From Candidatus Poribacteria bacterium (lineage in GTDB: Bacteria; Poribacteria; WGA-4E; PCPOR2b), in assembly GCA_022822005.1 (NCBI GenBank), contig JAJECO010000046.1, positions 124,001-188,000 on the forward strand: a stretch of 64,000 nucleotides of DNA, read 5' to 3'. This document shows, piece after piece, positions 43,093 through 52,300 of the stretch. Positions within the stretch are counted from its first letter, which is position 1; each line of letters begins with the position of its first letter. The notes under the pieces were generated by a model, which was not told the DNA's origin, searched no databases, and saw only the letters and a list, made by a program, of their open reading frames with translations. The position numbers and the translations under genes are program-made.

Positions 43093-43902
43093 TCAATAAT
43101 CCCATCGAGCCAGTTCCATCCAAGCGGTAAGTTCGCGCTGCTTCGGTGTGAGACGTTCCCGGATCTCCGGCGGAAAATAGAAGTGATGACAATTTCCGCG
43201 CTCGCGAGTCATGACATTGTAATGTGCATGGACATAGTTGTAGTAGAGGTTTGATCGGACAGGCTGCGTGGTTTTAGGCAAGCCGTCGTGGATGACGGTT
43301 TCGGAAAACATCAGAACATCTCCCGCCTTTCCAGTGACCGCGATAGCGCCGGGCATATCCAAGCCTTTGTAATCCTGCCAACCGAGATCAAAGTTGCTCT
43401 TGTGGGAGCCGGGCAAAGCGACGACGCATCCGTCCTCTGCACCATTATCTGTGAGAAAGAATACAACATTGAACATACGGCTTCGAATAACACCGTTGCT
43501 GTACGAATAGTCTGTAGTAGGCACGCCGCGATGCCAGCCACCCTGTTCTGCTCCACGGAATTTGGAGATGGACCAGGTGTTGATAAGCTGTGGTTCTCCC
43601 ACAAACTCATACAGATAGGGCAGGATACGCGGATGGTCAATAAGTTGATCGAAGATACTGTGCAGTCGAGGCAGACCGTTGAGCCGAATCTGGTGGATCC
43701 GCCTGGTTTCGCGGGTAGGTCGACCGGGGCCGACAGCCTCTATCCATTTGTCCTCATAGTCCTGATTTTCAAGCGTCCCCAAGGTTTCCAAGTACCCTGC
43801 ACACTCCTCAGAAGAGAGAACATTTCGGAGAATCAAGAATCCGTTGAGGTCAAAGAGAAAACGCTCCTCAATACTAACCCGTGTGTTTTGGCATTCTGCC
43901 AT
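43093..43902 (-). CDS. Phytanoyl-CoA dioxygenase-like protein, HxG variant (PhyH 3)
   Basis: A 269-residue PhyH family protein. ATG 43902 is preferred since AAGGA is 7 bases upstream; an ATG at 43920 adds six residues. The first iron histidine is in GWHRGVP (H124-R-G126), so the usual Asp is Gly. DGCVVALPGSHKSNF, the distal histidine in VIHDGLP (H205) and the arginine in QPVRSNLYYNYV (R216) are conserved. It is related to PhyH 1, sharing the PGSHKSNF block. It converges with the aldo/keto reductase, the stops being 23 bases apart. Confidence 0.87.
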   Translation of the reverse strand: MAECQNTRVSIEERFLFDLNGFLILRNVLSSEECAGYLETLGTLENQDYEDKWIEAVGPGRPTRETRRIHQIRLNGLPRLHSIFDQLIDHPRILPYLYEFVGEPQLINTWSISKFRGAEQGGWHRGVPTTDYSYSNGVIRSRMFNVVFFLTDNGAEDGCVVALPGSHKSNFDLGWQDYKGLDMPGAIAVTGKAGDVLMFSETVIHDGLPKTTQPVRSNLYYNYVHAHYNVMTRERGNCHHFYFPPEIRERLTPKQRELTAWMELARWDY

Positions 43903-43974
43903 TTTTCTATCCTTGCTCATAGTATAATTGATTGTGTTTCTACGGGGACGGTAAATCCACGATGTTATACTTCA

Positions 43975-44376
43975 TTAGATGACTCCTGTGAATATCTCCG
44001 CTTTGACCCATTCGGCTAGGGTTACTGCCTGCTCCGCCTGTTTTTGCGAAATTACCTCAAACTCTTCAGGATAGCGCATATCCACCCCGTATGGCGTCAA
44101 CACATCGGCCCTCTCCAATCGTTCTGCCAAAGTAGCATCCCGGCGCGCTACTAACTGCCGCAATCGTCCAATATCGTGGGTTTTGGGAAACTCAATCTGA
44201 TGGCGTACTAAAAATGCCTTGATATATTTCTCAACAGCTTGCTGGGCGTGAAATCCACTGACGAAATAGTCGTCCAATTCGCCTGCACAAAGAAGCCTTG
44301 CTGCCTGAAGATCTAGATCAGCTTTTTTCAACCACTGTTGTACAAAATCCGCTACCACTTGCTCAGGATGCCTCAT
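43975..44376 (-). CDS. HEPN-domain protein of a HEPN/MNT pair
   Basis: A 133-residue all-helical HEPN protein. The block VSGFHAQQAVEKYIKAFLV followed by EFPKTHDIGRLRQLV is the standard signature of the family (PF05168 type). Many such genes, paired with a nucleotidyltransferase gene, act as toxin-antitoxin modules in which HEPN is an RNase neutralised by adenylylation. The canonical R-x4-6-H motif is not evident, so RNase activity is uncertain. Its start overlaps the end of the MNT gene by 14 bases. Confidence 0.85.
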   Translation of the reverse strand: MRHPEQVVADFVQQWLKKADLDLQAARLLCAGELDDYFVSGFHAQQAVEKYIKAFLVRHQIEFPKTHDIGRLRQLVARRDATLAERLERADVLTPYGVDMRYPEEFEVISQKQAEQAVTLAEWVKAEIFTGVI

Positions 44377-44695
44377 GCAAAACCACCCCGTATTTGTACG
44401 CAGGAAAGGCTAAGCCCCCGATGATCTCTTTGGTTTCCTCAAACTCCATCTCCCCCATGACCCACACATCCACCTCGTATGGTACGTCCGTTAAATACGC
44501 CCGCAGTCGATGCCTCTCATCGCGCTTGATCACCGGATCGGCTGCGACCACCAACAGGTCGAAATCGCTATCGGGGTGTGCCATCCCCTGTGCCCGCGAG
44601 CCATACAGAATGATCTGGCGTATCGGTTGATCCGTTCCAGTGAGAATCCGATCCTTCAAGAGCAGAGCGGCTTGTCGTTCTTGTTCGGCGGTCAT
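44363..44695 (-). CDS. MNT-type minimal nucleotidyltransferase of a HEPN/MNT pair
   Basis: A 110-residue minimal nucleotidyltransferase. ATG 44695 has AAGGAGA upstream and is preferred to an earlier in-frame start. The catalytic block IILYGSRAQGMAHPDSDFDL has the GSRA..G turn and the two metal-binding aspartates. A third acid is probably in PYEVDVWVMGE. It lies upstream of and overlaps the HEPN gene, the normal order in such pairs, and would be the antitoxin that adenylylates HEPN. Confidence 0.88.
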   Translation of the reverse strand: MTAEQERQAALLLKDRILTGTDQPIRQIILYGSRAQGMAHPDSDFDLLVVAADPVIKRDERHRLRAYLTDVPYEVDVWVMGEMEFEETKEIIGGLAFPAYKYGVVLHEAS

Positions 44696-44718
44696 AGTCT
44701 TCTCCTTAGCAGACGGAT

Positions 44719-45516
44719 TCACTGAAGGGCGTAAGTCCTATCTGGTTTAATCGCTCGCACCTTGATACTCGCAACCTCCGCCTTTCCAATTTTGGCGTAA
44801 GGGGATTTGTTGAGTACCTGAACTCCCTCCAATCCCGCCCGACGGATTGAGTCCAGATATTGGTCTTCAGGCAGTGCTCCAGAAATACAATTCGCCCAAT
44901 TGCTAATCGTTGATCTCAACCACTTGGGCAGATGGTTCGCGACGATGTCCGACACCAATAATTTTCCGCCCGGTTTGAGGACGCGATACGCTTCCCGAAA
45001 GACCAAATCTTTGTCCGGGGCAAGGTTAATCACACAGTTAGAGATGATCCAATCCACACTTCCATCCTCGACCGGCATTGACTCAATTTCGCCTAATCGG
45101 AATTCGACATTTTTTGCCGCCGCTTCTTCTGCATTCTTTCGCGCTTTCTCGATCATCTCTGGCGTCATGTCGATACCAATCGCTCTTCCGCTCGCACCAA
45201 CGAGTTGTGCCGCAAGCAGCACATCAATACCCGCCCCTGACCCAAGGTCAAGCACGACGTCCCCTTCACAAATATCAGCATACATCAGTGGGTTCCCACA
45301 ACCGAAAGAATTTTCAATGGCATCGTTAGGGATACTGGAAAGCTGTACATCGGTATATTCGTTCTGATTTGCGAAGTCCCCTTTAAGCGCTTCTTCAATG
45401 TTGATCTCTGTACCGCAGCAGTCAGAAGGTGAGCAACAAGATTCATCGCTCCTTACCAAATCTGCGTAATGTTCGCGGACAGTTGATTTAATCTGTTCTG
45501 CGTTGTGGACTGTCAT
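44719..45516 (-). CDS. arsM: Arsenite methyltransferase
   Basis: A 265-residue SAM methyltransferase of the ArsM family, which methylates arsenite. SAM motif I is VLDLGSGAGID (88-98), then ELI-type GIDMTPEMI. Three cysteines at the expected places, C73 (FGCGNP), C161 (SNCVINL) and C210 (WANCISG), are the arsenic ligands. An N-terminal cysteine cluster SCCSPSDCCG (26-35) adds possible metal-binding sites seen in many ArsM. No arsR or arsB gene is adjacent, although the ArsC-fold selenoprotein lies 4.6 kb away on the same strand. Confidence 0.9.
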   Translation of the reverse strand: MTVHNAEQIKSTVREHYADLVRSDESCCSPSDCCGTEINIEEALKGDFANQNEYTDVQLSSIPNDAIENSFGCGNPLMYADICEGDVVLDLGSGAGIDVLLAAQLVGASGRAIGIDMTPEMIEKARKNAEEAAAKNVEFRLGEIESMPVEDGSVDWIISNCVINLAPDKDLVFREAYRVLKPGGKLLVSDIVANHLPKWLRSTISNWANCISGALPEDQYLDSIRRAGLEGVQVLNKSPYAKIGKAEVASIKVRAIKPDRTYALQ

Positions 45517-45554
45517 ATTACGTCCCTTTGTGTCGAATCAGTGACTATCTCACA

Positions 45555-46322
45555 TTAAGACAGGTTCACGCAAAAGTCCAACAGATCAATCAGCAGAGAG
45601 CGCATCTCACTCCGCTGAACAATCCTGTCGATCATCCCGTGTTCTAACAAAAACTCTGCCTTCTGAAAATTCTCAGGAAGTTGTTGTTTAATGCTTGCAG
45701 TTGCGAGCGGACCGGCGAAACCGATCCGGGCACCCGGTTCTGCGAGAATGATGTGCGCCAACGAAGCGTAACTCGCGGTTGATCCACCAAAGGTTGGATC
45801 CGCCATCACAGAGATGTAGGGGAGACCTGCTTCGGCGTGCTTCACACACACCGCTGAGGTTTTTGCCATTTGCATTAGCGATAGTGTGCCTTCCTGCATT
45901 CGCATCCCACCGCTCCGAGAGACGATAATCAGAGGCAATCTGTTCTGCGTGGCGTATTCAATATTGCGAGTGACTTTTTCGCCAACGACTGCTCCCATCG
46001 TCCCACCTCTGACACCGAAATCACTGATCGTAATTGCGACAGACTGACCATCAATCTTCGCTTCACCGGTAAGAATCTCCGACTTGAGTCCCGTTTTAGC
46101 GTAATCACGTGCGAGTTGTTCTTCGTAGTCTGGGAAATCTAACGGGTTAGTCGAATACAGACCGGCGTCATGTTCATCAAAGCTGCCTTCATCAGCCAAA
46201 AGTTCGAGCCGCTCATAGGCGGTCATGGGATGATGATAGCCACATTCTGGACAGACCTTACGTGCTTCTAAAAATGTTTCCTCAGAAATTTCTGTGCCGC
46301 AACCTTGACAGGTAATCGCCAT
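45555..46322 (-). CDS. accD: Acetyl-CoA carboxylase carboxyltransferase subunit beta
   Basis: AccD joins AccA to transfer the carboxyl group from biotin carboxyl carrier protein to acetyl-CoA, the first step of fatty-acid synthesis. The zinc ribbon is C5-x2-C8 and C24-x2-C27. The carboxyltransferase core has AKTGLKSEILTGEAKIDG, FGVRGGTMGAVVGEK, SRSGGMRMQEGTLSLMQMAK and FAGPLATASIKQQLPENFQ. The 255-residue length from ATG 46322 starts just before the zinc ribbon, shorter than the 290-300 of many homologs. An ATG at 46337 is also possible. No accA or folC gene is adjacent. Confidence 0.93.
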   Translation of the reverse strand: MAITCQGCGTEISEETFLEARKVCPECGYHHPMTAYERLELLADEGSFDEHDAGLYSTNPLDFPDYEEQLARDYAKTGLKSEILTGEAKIDGQSVAITISDFGVRGGTMGAVVGEKVTRNIEYATQNRLPLIIVSRSGGMRMQEGTLSLMQMAKTSAVCVKHAEAGLPYISVMADPTFGGSTASYASLAHIILAEPGARIGFAGPLATASIKQQLPENFQKAEFLLEHGMIDRIVQRSEMRSLLIDLLDFCVNLS

Positions 46323-46893
46323 GTCTGTGCACCCCATCTTTGTGTTGGAAATGGTGTTCCAGAGTTGATAATTTGTATGCACATGATACCTTTGGGGGTG
46401 ACGTTTGTCAAGCCGAAATAGAGAATTCAACTTATGCAAGCAGTACGTGCCATTATGCCGTATCACAACGGAAATAGCGCTAAATTCATCCTTGAAGAAC
46501 ATAGCCGTTTGTGATATTATTTTGCGGCTCTGCCTTGAAATACGAGCGGAACTGATTTGCATTGTTGCAGAATTACAACAACGGGGTATCAAAAAAAACT
46601 CAACTGAGCTCGAGTGCAGTCGCCGAAGGTTTCAAATTCCTTAATATACTCACAGGTAAATTGAAAACCCGGATGGTAGTGCAGCACCACGCTATCACGG
46701 TTGTTTTGTTGGTATGCTTTGCGATTTTTATTCTTGACTGACTTTCTCCCTGGCTAAAGTTGGCACAGAGTTTGCCACAGCGTAATGGTGTAATAGCTAT
46801 TGATTTCAGAAAACCTCATAGGCAGTGATTCGAAAAGGCCCTTATTGGATTGAGTGGCTTTGACGACGACTGCCAATTGGAAGGAGAAAGTTC
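46323..46893. other. Intergenic region between divergent accD and lipoprotein genes
   Basis: No gene is seen in 571 bases. A weak promoter for the lipoprotein may be TTGACT (46734-46739) and TAAAGT (46755-46760) with a 15-base spacer. A 10-bp palindrome AATAGCTATT lies near 46790. Longer frames here carry no recognisable motif. Confidence 0.45.
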
Positions 46894-47754
46894 ATGTCAA
46901 CGCAAATACACCGACTTATCACCGCATTTCTTCTTGTAATAACTGTAATAACACCGTTTGGCTTAATCTTAGGCTGCGGTTCTGATAACGATGATCCAGT
47001 TAATCCAGTTGTGGAAGATACGGAACCACCGGCGATACCACGGGGTGTAAGAAGTATCACCGGCGATGGCGAGGTGACAGTTGAATGGTTCCCGAACGGT
47101 GAAGCAGATCTTGCCGGATACAGAATCTGGCGCGACGAAGATGGCGACGAAGAATTTGACCTGCTTGGTGAACTCTCATCAACTGACTCTCAGGATGTGG
47201 ATAGATTTAGCTTTGTGGACGATCAAGTTATCAACGGACGCACCTATTCTTATGCCGTTTCCGCTGTCGACTACGATGGCAATGAAAGCGAATTAAGTCC
47301 GGAACAGGTATTCGATACGCCACGCCCATCGGGGAACAATATCACCCTAAACGACTTTAGCCTGACACCTGCCCGAAGCGGCTTTGACTTCTCGCAGCCG
47401 TCCAGGGGTGCTATCACTTGGGATCTACCTGCTACTGATATCTATTTCGGTTTTGATACAGTGGTCAATGTCCCGTACCTCTATTCGGACAACTTGACAG
47501 AAATGCAGGACATGGGCTATCATGAATATTTTGATGAGGTCGATATTTCACCGGTGCGAGGTTTCACGACTGATTTTGTTGAACTTATCGAGGGGCATGT
47601 GTACGTACTACTGACTCCCGACGGAAACTTCGCCAAGATCCACGTTATTGCTGTTTCCGACTCGGCAATAACTTTTGATTGGGCATACCAGATTGATACG
47701 GGTAATGCACAACTCGCGCCAGCTGCCCATCGAACCAACCAGCCAAATGGATAG
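46894..47754 (+). CDS. Lipoprotein with fibronectin type III domain
   Basis: A 286-residue exported lipoprotein. GGAAGGAG precedes the ATG. The signal ends in LILGC, giving a lipidated C28. A fibronectin type III domain spans about residues 46-145 (PPAIPRGVRSITGDGEVTVEW to YAVSAVDYDGNESELS). The C-terminal half, rich in aromatic and acidic residues, is not recognised. A cell-surface adhesion or binding role is plausible. It is followed 15 bases later by another exported protein. Confidence 0.82.
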   Translation: MSTQIHRLITAFLLVITVITPFGLILGCGSDNDDPVNPVVEDTEPPAIPRGVRSITGDGEVTVEWFPNGEADLAGYRIWRDEDGDEEFDLLGELSSTDSQDVDRFSFVDDQVINGRTYSYAVSAVDYDGNESELSPEQVFDTPRPSGNNITLNDFSLTPARSGFDFSQPSRGAITWDLPATDIYFGFDTVVNVPYLYSDNLTEMQDMGYHEYFDEVDISPVRGFTTDFVELIEGHVYVLLTPDGNFAKIHVIAVSDSAITFDWAYQIDTGNAQLAPAAHRTNQPNG

Positions 47755-47769
47755 GAGCCCTCAACAAAA

Positions 47770-48432
47770 ATGAAAAAACACCTCTTTGTGCTAATTGCCT
47801 TTACAAACTTCGTCATAGGCTGGAACATTGTAGCAGCAGAATCGACTGCCGGTGAGACAGCTACGGATCCAGAAATGGCACAGGCAAGTACCAATATCGA
47901 AGATGCCTCAGTCTCGCTGAGTTTGACAGGAAGCGTTCTTCCCCGCGATCCAAATCGTCAAGCGGAGTCGCAGGATTATCCCCTTTTCCGATCACACGCG
48001 TCAAAGTACTATCCCCCGAAAACCGCTCGAACAGCGATCCTTCTATCCGCGACATTGCCCGGTTTGGGACAAACCTACTCCGGCCGTCCGGTGAGAGGTT
48101 TAGCTTTTCTGACTGCGGGGATTGGATTGATAGCAGCTGGAGGGTTCCACTTGGACCGCGCAGTCAACTATAATGACCTCTCAAATCGCTTCAACACAGG
48201 ATTTTACGATCCACATGGCGATGGTTTTCTGACTGCGGATCAGGGGCATGTTAAATCACGGGGTCATGCCCAATTTGGAGTGCTCTTCCTGGCAGGCGGA
48301 ATTGGTGTCTATCTCTGGAATATTTTCGACGCATCCAAAACGACCGATCAATATAATGAGCGAAGATTTCCTGTGCAGGCGCAACAAAGTGTGTATGGAG
48401 AAACTTATTTCACAGTCAATCGCCGCTTTTAG
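47770..48432 (+). CDS. Exported protein with DUF5683-like core
   Basis: A 220-residue protein with an N-terminal signal peptide (residues 1-20). After a variable acidic region, ARTAILLSATLPGLGQTYSG and RPVRGLAFLTAGIGLIAAGG resemble the DUF5683 membrane domain of envelope proteins. Another hydrophobic stretch, FGVLFLAGGIGVYLWNIFDA, lies near the C-terminus, and the protein ends VYGETYFTVNRRF, with a terminal Phe as in outer membrane proteins. It sits between envelope genes. Function is unknown. Confidence 0.68.
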   Translation: MKKHLFVLIAFTNFVIGWNIVAAESTAGETATDPEMAQASTNIEDASVSLSLTGSVLPRDPNRQAESQDYPLFRSHASKYYPPKTARTAILLSATLPGLGQTYSGRPVRGLAFLTAGIGLIAAGGFHLDRAVNYNDLSNRFNTGFYDPHGDGFLTADQGHVKSRGHAQFGVLFLAGGIGVYLWNIFDASKTTDQYNERRFPVQAQQSVYGETYFTVNRRF

Positions 48433-48559
48433 ATGATATAAAGACGGAGGGTAATCCGCTCTATAAGCCGCGAGTTAGGATGCGAAACTATCCATTTGTT
48501 GCGTGTCTCAGCCCTATATGACCCTTCCGAAGGTTTCATCGAATAAGGAGAGTTATCCC

Positions 48560-49309
48560 TTGCGATTCGCCCAAATTGTATTGGTTAGTTGTTTCATTTT
48601 TCTGAGCTTTTCTCTAGCCATTTCAGCAACATACCCACTGCTGGACACCAAAAATCTTGATCAGGACCCCATTCAAATTGGCGAGATCTTGACCTACAGC
48701 GTCAAAATTAAGGGGTTGCCTGCTGGCACACAGGTTACAAAGGTCGTTGAAAAGACAACGCTGGCAGATCAGCCCGTGTATCGCTTCAGATCGGAAAGGC
48801 AGACCGGAAGCCTGCTTGGTAAATTGTACCACTTTTATGATCAAACAGAAAGTTATGCGACAACCGATCAGCTATACCCACTGAAATATGTTAGAGATTT
48901 AGAAGACCAGAAGTATCGAGCACATGTTGAAGTCGATTTTGATCATGACGAGGGAACGGCGCAATACACCAAAAATTCAGATAACAAAGGTTTGCACATC
49001 CCAATCGGTATACAGGATGATTTGTCGATGCTTTACTTCCTGCGTTCAAAAGAGCTGGAGGTCGGTCGAACCTATAAACTTCCGGTGTTAGTCAAGGATA
49101 AGTGCCAACATGTTACCCTTGAAGTCCTTCGTCGGGAAGTGATAAAAACGAAAGCATTGGGGCGTGTGGAAACATTAGTGCTGCGCACCTCGCACGGCTA
49201 TCTGATGTGGCTCACAAACGATGAGCGCCGTATTCCTGTTAGAATCGAAGCCGAGGCTCGCATCGGCAAGTTAGTTGGCGCATTGGAGAAAGTTGATTTT
49301 TTGGATTAG
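48560..49309 (+). CDS. DUF3108-family periplasmic protein
   Basis: A 249-residue exported protein. TTG 48560 is chosen since AAGGAG lies 8-9 bases upstream and it starts a signal peptide (LRFAQIVLVSCFIFLSFSLA). The longer frame from GTG 48503 gives no good signal. The beta-rich core QIGEILTYSVKIKGLPAGTQ, FRSERQTGSLLGKLYHFYDQ and the C-terminal VRIEAEARIGKLVGALEKV follow the DUF3108 pattern. It is 9 bases upstream of mfd and probably cotranscribed with it. Its function is unknown. Confidence 0.78.
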   Translation: MRFAQIVLVSCFIFLSFSLAISATYPLLDTKNLDQDPIQIGEILTYSVKIKGLPAGTQVTKVVEKTTLADQPVYRFRSERQTGSLLGKLYHFYDQTESYATTDQLYPLKYVRDLEDQKYRAHVEVDFDHDEGTAQYTKNSDNKGLHIPIGIQDDLSMLYFLRSKELEVGRTYKLPVLVKDKCQHVTLEVLRREVIKTKALGRVETLVLRTSHGYLMWLTNDERRIPVRIEAEARIGKLVGALEKVDFLD

Positions 49310-49318
49310 AGAAGGAAC

Positions 49319-52300
49319 GTGATAGATTTTCTGCAGCAGTCAAACACCTATCAATCGCTTGTTAAAGCCCTGACCGCTCAGTTTTCGAGGGTGGAGTGTG
49401 CCCCAATCTCGCTAAATCAGCAAGCAGATCTCGCTAAACCTTGGTTGCGCGGTCTGCATGGTGCATCAACCGCTTATCTGCTCAGCACATTGGCAGCCGA
49501 TTTTGCCGATAAATCTTTTCTCGTCGTCCTGCCCACCCAGCATGAAGCAGATAAGATCATCCAAGACTTACCCGCCTATCATTTTGAAGAAGCCCATCTC
49601 TTCCCACAATGGCAGAATTTCCTGTATGACGGTATCCCCCCAACAAAAAACGTTGTTGCAGAACGGTTGATCTGTTTGTATCAACTGTTGAAGGGAGACC
49701 GCGCATTCATTGTCACATCAATCCAAGCATTGATGCATAAAATTTTGCCGCAATCGGTTGTAGAATCTGCCTTCCTGACCCTCCGCATCGGCGATGAGAT
49801 TGCCCCCGACAAAGTGGTCGAACAACTGCTGCGTAACGGTTATCAGCGCGTAGACCTTGTAGAAGTCAAGGGAGAATTGGCTCGTCGTGGTGATATTCTG
49901 GATGTCTACCCATTGACCACCGATGCCCCCATCCGGATTGAGTTCTTTGGCGACGAAATCGACGCTATCCGCTTGTTCGATCCGACGTCACAACGCTCTG
50001 CTCCCGATGGAATTGATGACCAACCGAAAGAAATAACGCTGTGCCCAGTTCGAGAAATCATCCTATCCCCCGAAACCCTCGATCTGTGGAAAGCCCGATC
50101 AGAGATATTGATCCAAGACAATGAATCACCCAAGTACCGAAACGCAGTCAATGAGATTACGCACCGTCTCGAAACAGAAACAAATCCGGATGGACTGGAA
50201 GCCTTGCTCCCGATGTTATATGAAGACACCAATATCCTTATGGATTATCTATCCCCACAGACTATCGTCCTCCTGATTGAACCAGCTTGGATGGAGCGTG
50301 AGGGCGCCCAACTCATAGAGGATACGAAAGAGCTATATGAACGAAAATTAGCATTCGATCAGTTTATGGTGTCACCCGATGAGACATTTGTACCGTTTGA
50401 ATCGGTAATCTCCAATTTACATGCGTATCCCCTCGCTCGCACATCGCTAACTCCGCCTGCACTGAATACCGAGGAGCCTGTTGAGGAAATTGCTTTTGGT
50501 ATGCGTCCGCTCGGTCTGCCGCGCAGCAATTATCGGATGGTCATGGATCAGATTAAGGAGTGGACTGATGAAGGCTATTTCGTCAACTTCCTCTGTGATA
50601 ATCCAAAGAGCGCAGATCGGCTACACAACATTTTAGCGGATAGGGATTTACCTGCAACCCAAACGGCAGTGAACATCGGCAGCATCAGTGAGGGCTTTGT
50701 CAATGAAACTCTCAAGTTCATCACGCTGTCCGAAGACGAGTTGTTTGGACGCGAGCATCGTCGGCACCGCAAAACCTCCTTTAAAGAAGGAACTCCTCTC
50801 TTAAGTCTAATTGACCTTAAGGAAAAAGATTATGTGGTGCATATCTCACATGGGATTGGCCGTTACGCAGGGATTCGTCGCCTTGACGTTGATGGAAAGC
50901 CACAGGACTTCCTCGCATTAGAGTATGCAGACGCGGGTAGGCTCTATGTTCCAACCTATCAAATTGATCTTGTCCAGAAATATATTGGTGGACAAGAGGA
51001 CGGCAGAATACGTCTGGACAAACTCGGTGGAACGTCATGGGAACGGGTCAAAGCCAAAGCGCAAGCCTCCATAGAGCAAATGGCGGAGGAACTGCTGGAG
51101 CTATACGCGATTCGCGAATCCCGAAAGGGTCATGCCTTCCCGGCGGATGCTCCTTGGCAGAAAGAGTTTGAGGTGCTCTTTCCTTACGAAGAAACCCCGG
51201 ACCAACAGAAGGCGATCGAAGAGGTCAAACAGGATATGGAACACCCTCGACCCATGGATCGGCTAATCTGCGGAGATGTCGGATACGGGAAGACCGAGGT
51301 GGCGCTTCGTGCGGCGTTCAAGGCAGTGATGGCAGGAAAACAGGTCGCCCTTCTTGCCCCAACCACAATTCTTACGCTGCAACACTTTAATACATTTCAG
51401 CAGCGTTTTGCCCCTTTTCCCGTTCAGGTCGAAATGCTGAATCGCTTCCGGACGGATAAAGAGACGAAAATGGTGGTGGAGGGAATGGCAAACGGAACGA
51501 TCGATATTGTCATCGGCACCCACGCCTTACTCTCAAAAAATATTAAGTTCCGGGAACTCGGTCTGCTCGTAGTTGACGAGGAACATCGTTTCGGTGTGAA
51601 ACACAAAGAAAGGATTAAACAGCTGAAGCAGACGGTTGATGTATTAACCTTGACAGCGACGCCGATTCCGCGTACACTTCATATGTCTCTTGTCGGTATC
51701 CGCGACTTCAGTGTCATTAATACACCTCCGGAAAACCGCCTGCCGATTGAAACGTACGTCATGGAGTATAATTCTGACGTAGTTCGAGATGCGATTTTGC
51801 GAGAAATGGAACGGGGCGGACAGATCTTTTTTGTTCACAACCGTGTCCAGAGTATCGCAAGTATTGCCGCCACAATCCAAGACCTCGTTCCACACGCTAG
51901 AGTCTGCATCGCACACGGGCAAATGCCTGAACGTCAATTAGAAAAGGTGATGTTGGAATTCATCAGCCACAAATATGACGTTCTGGTTTGCACCATGATC
52001 ATCGAATCTGGCGTGGATATTCCAACCGTCAACACAATCTTGATTAATCGCGCAGACGCGTTTGGATTGGCCCAACTTTACCAGTTACGCGGACGAGTTG
52101 GTCGCGATCAGCATCAGGCTTACGGTTATCTGTTTTATCCACAAGGCTGGGCAATTACGGAAGGTGCACAAAAACGGCTGCGCGTTATTGAAGAATTTAC
52201 TGACCTTGGCTCTGGATTTAAGATTGCGCTCCGCGACCTTGAGATCCGAGGAACCGGCAATATTCTTGGCTCGGAGCAGCACGGTCATATCACCGCTGTG

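Noticed and set aside
43288-44019. Plus-strand 243-codon open frame opposite PhyH 3
   Set aside because: The opposite strand encodes a clear PhyH protein with its iron and 2-oxoglutarate residues; the plus-strand text has no domain.
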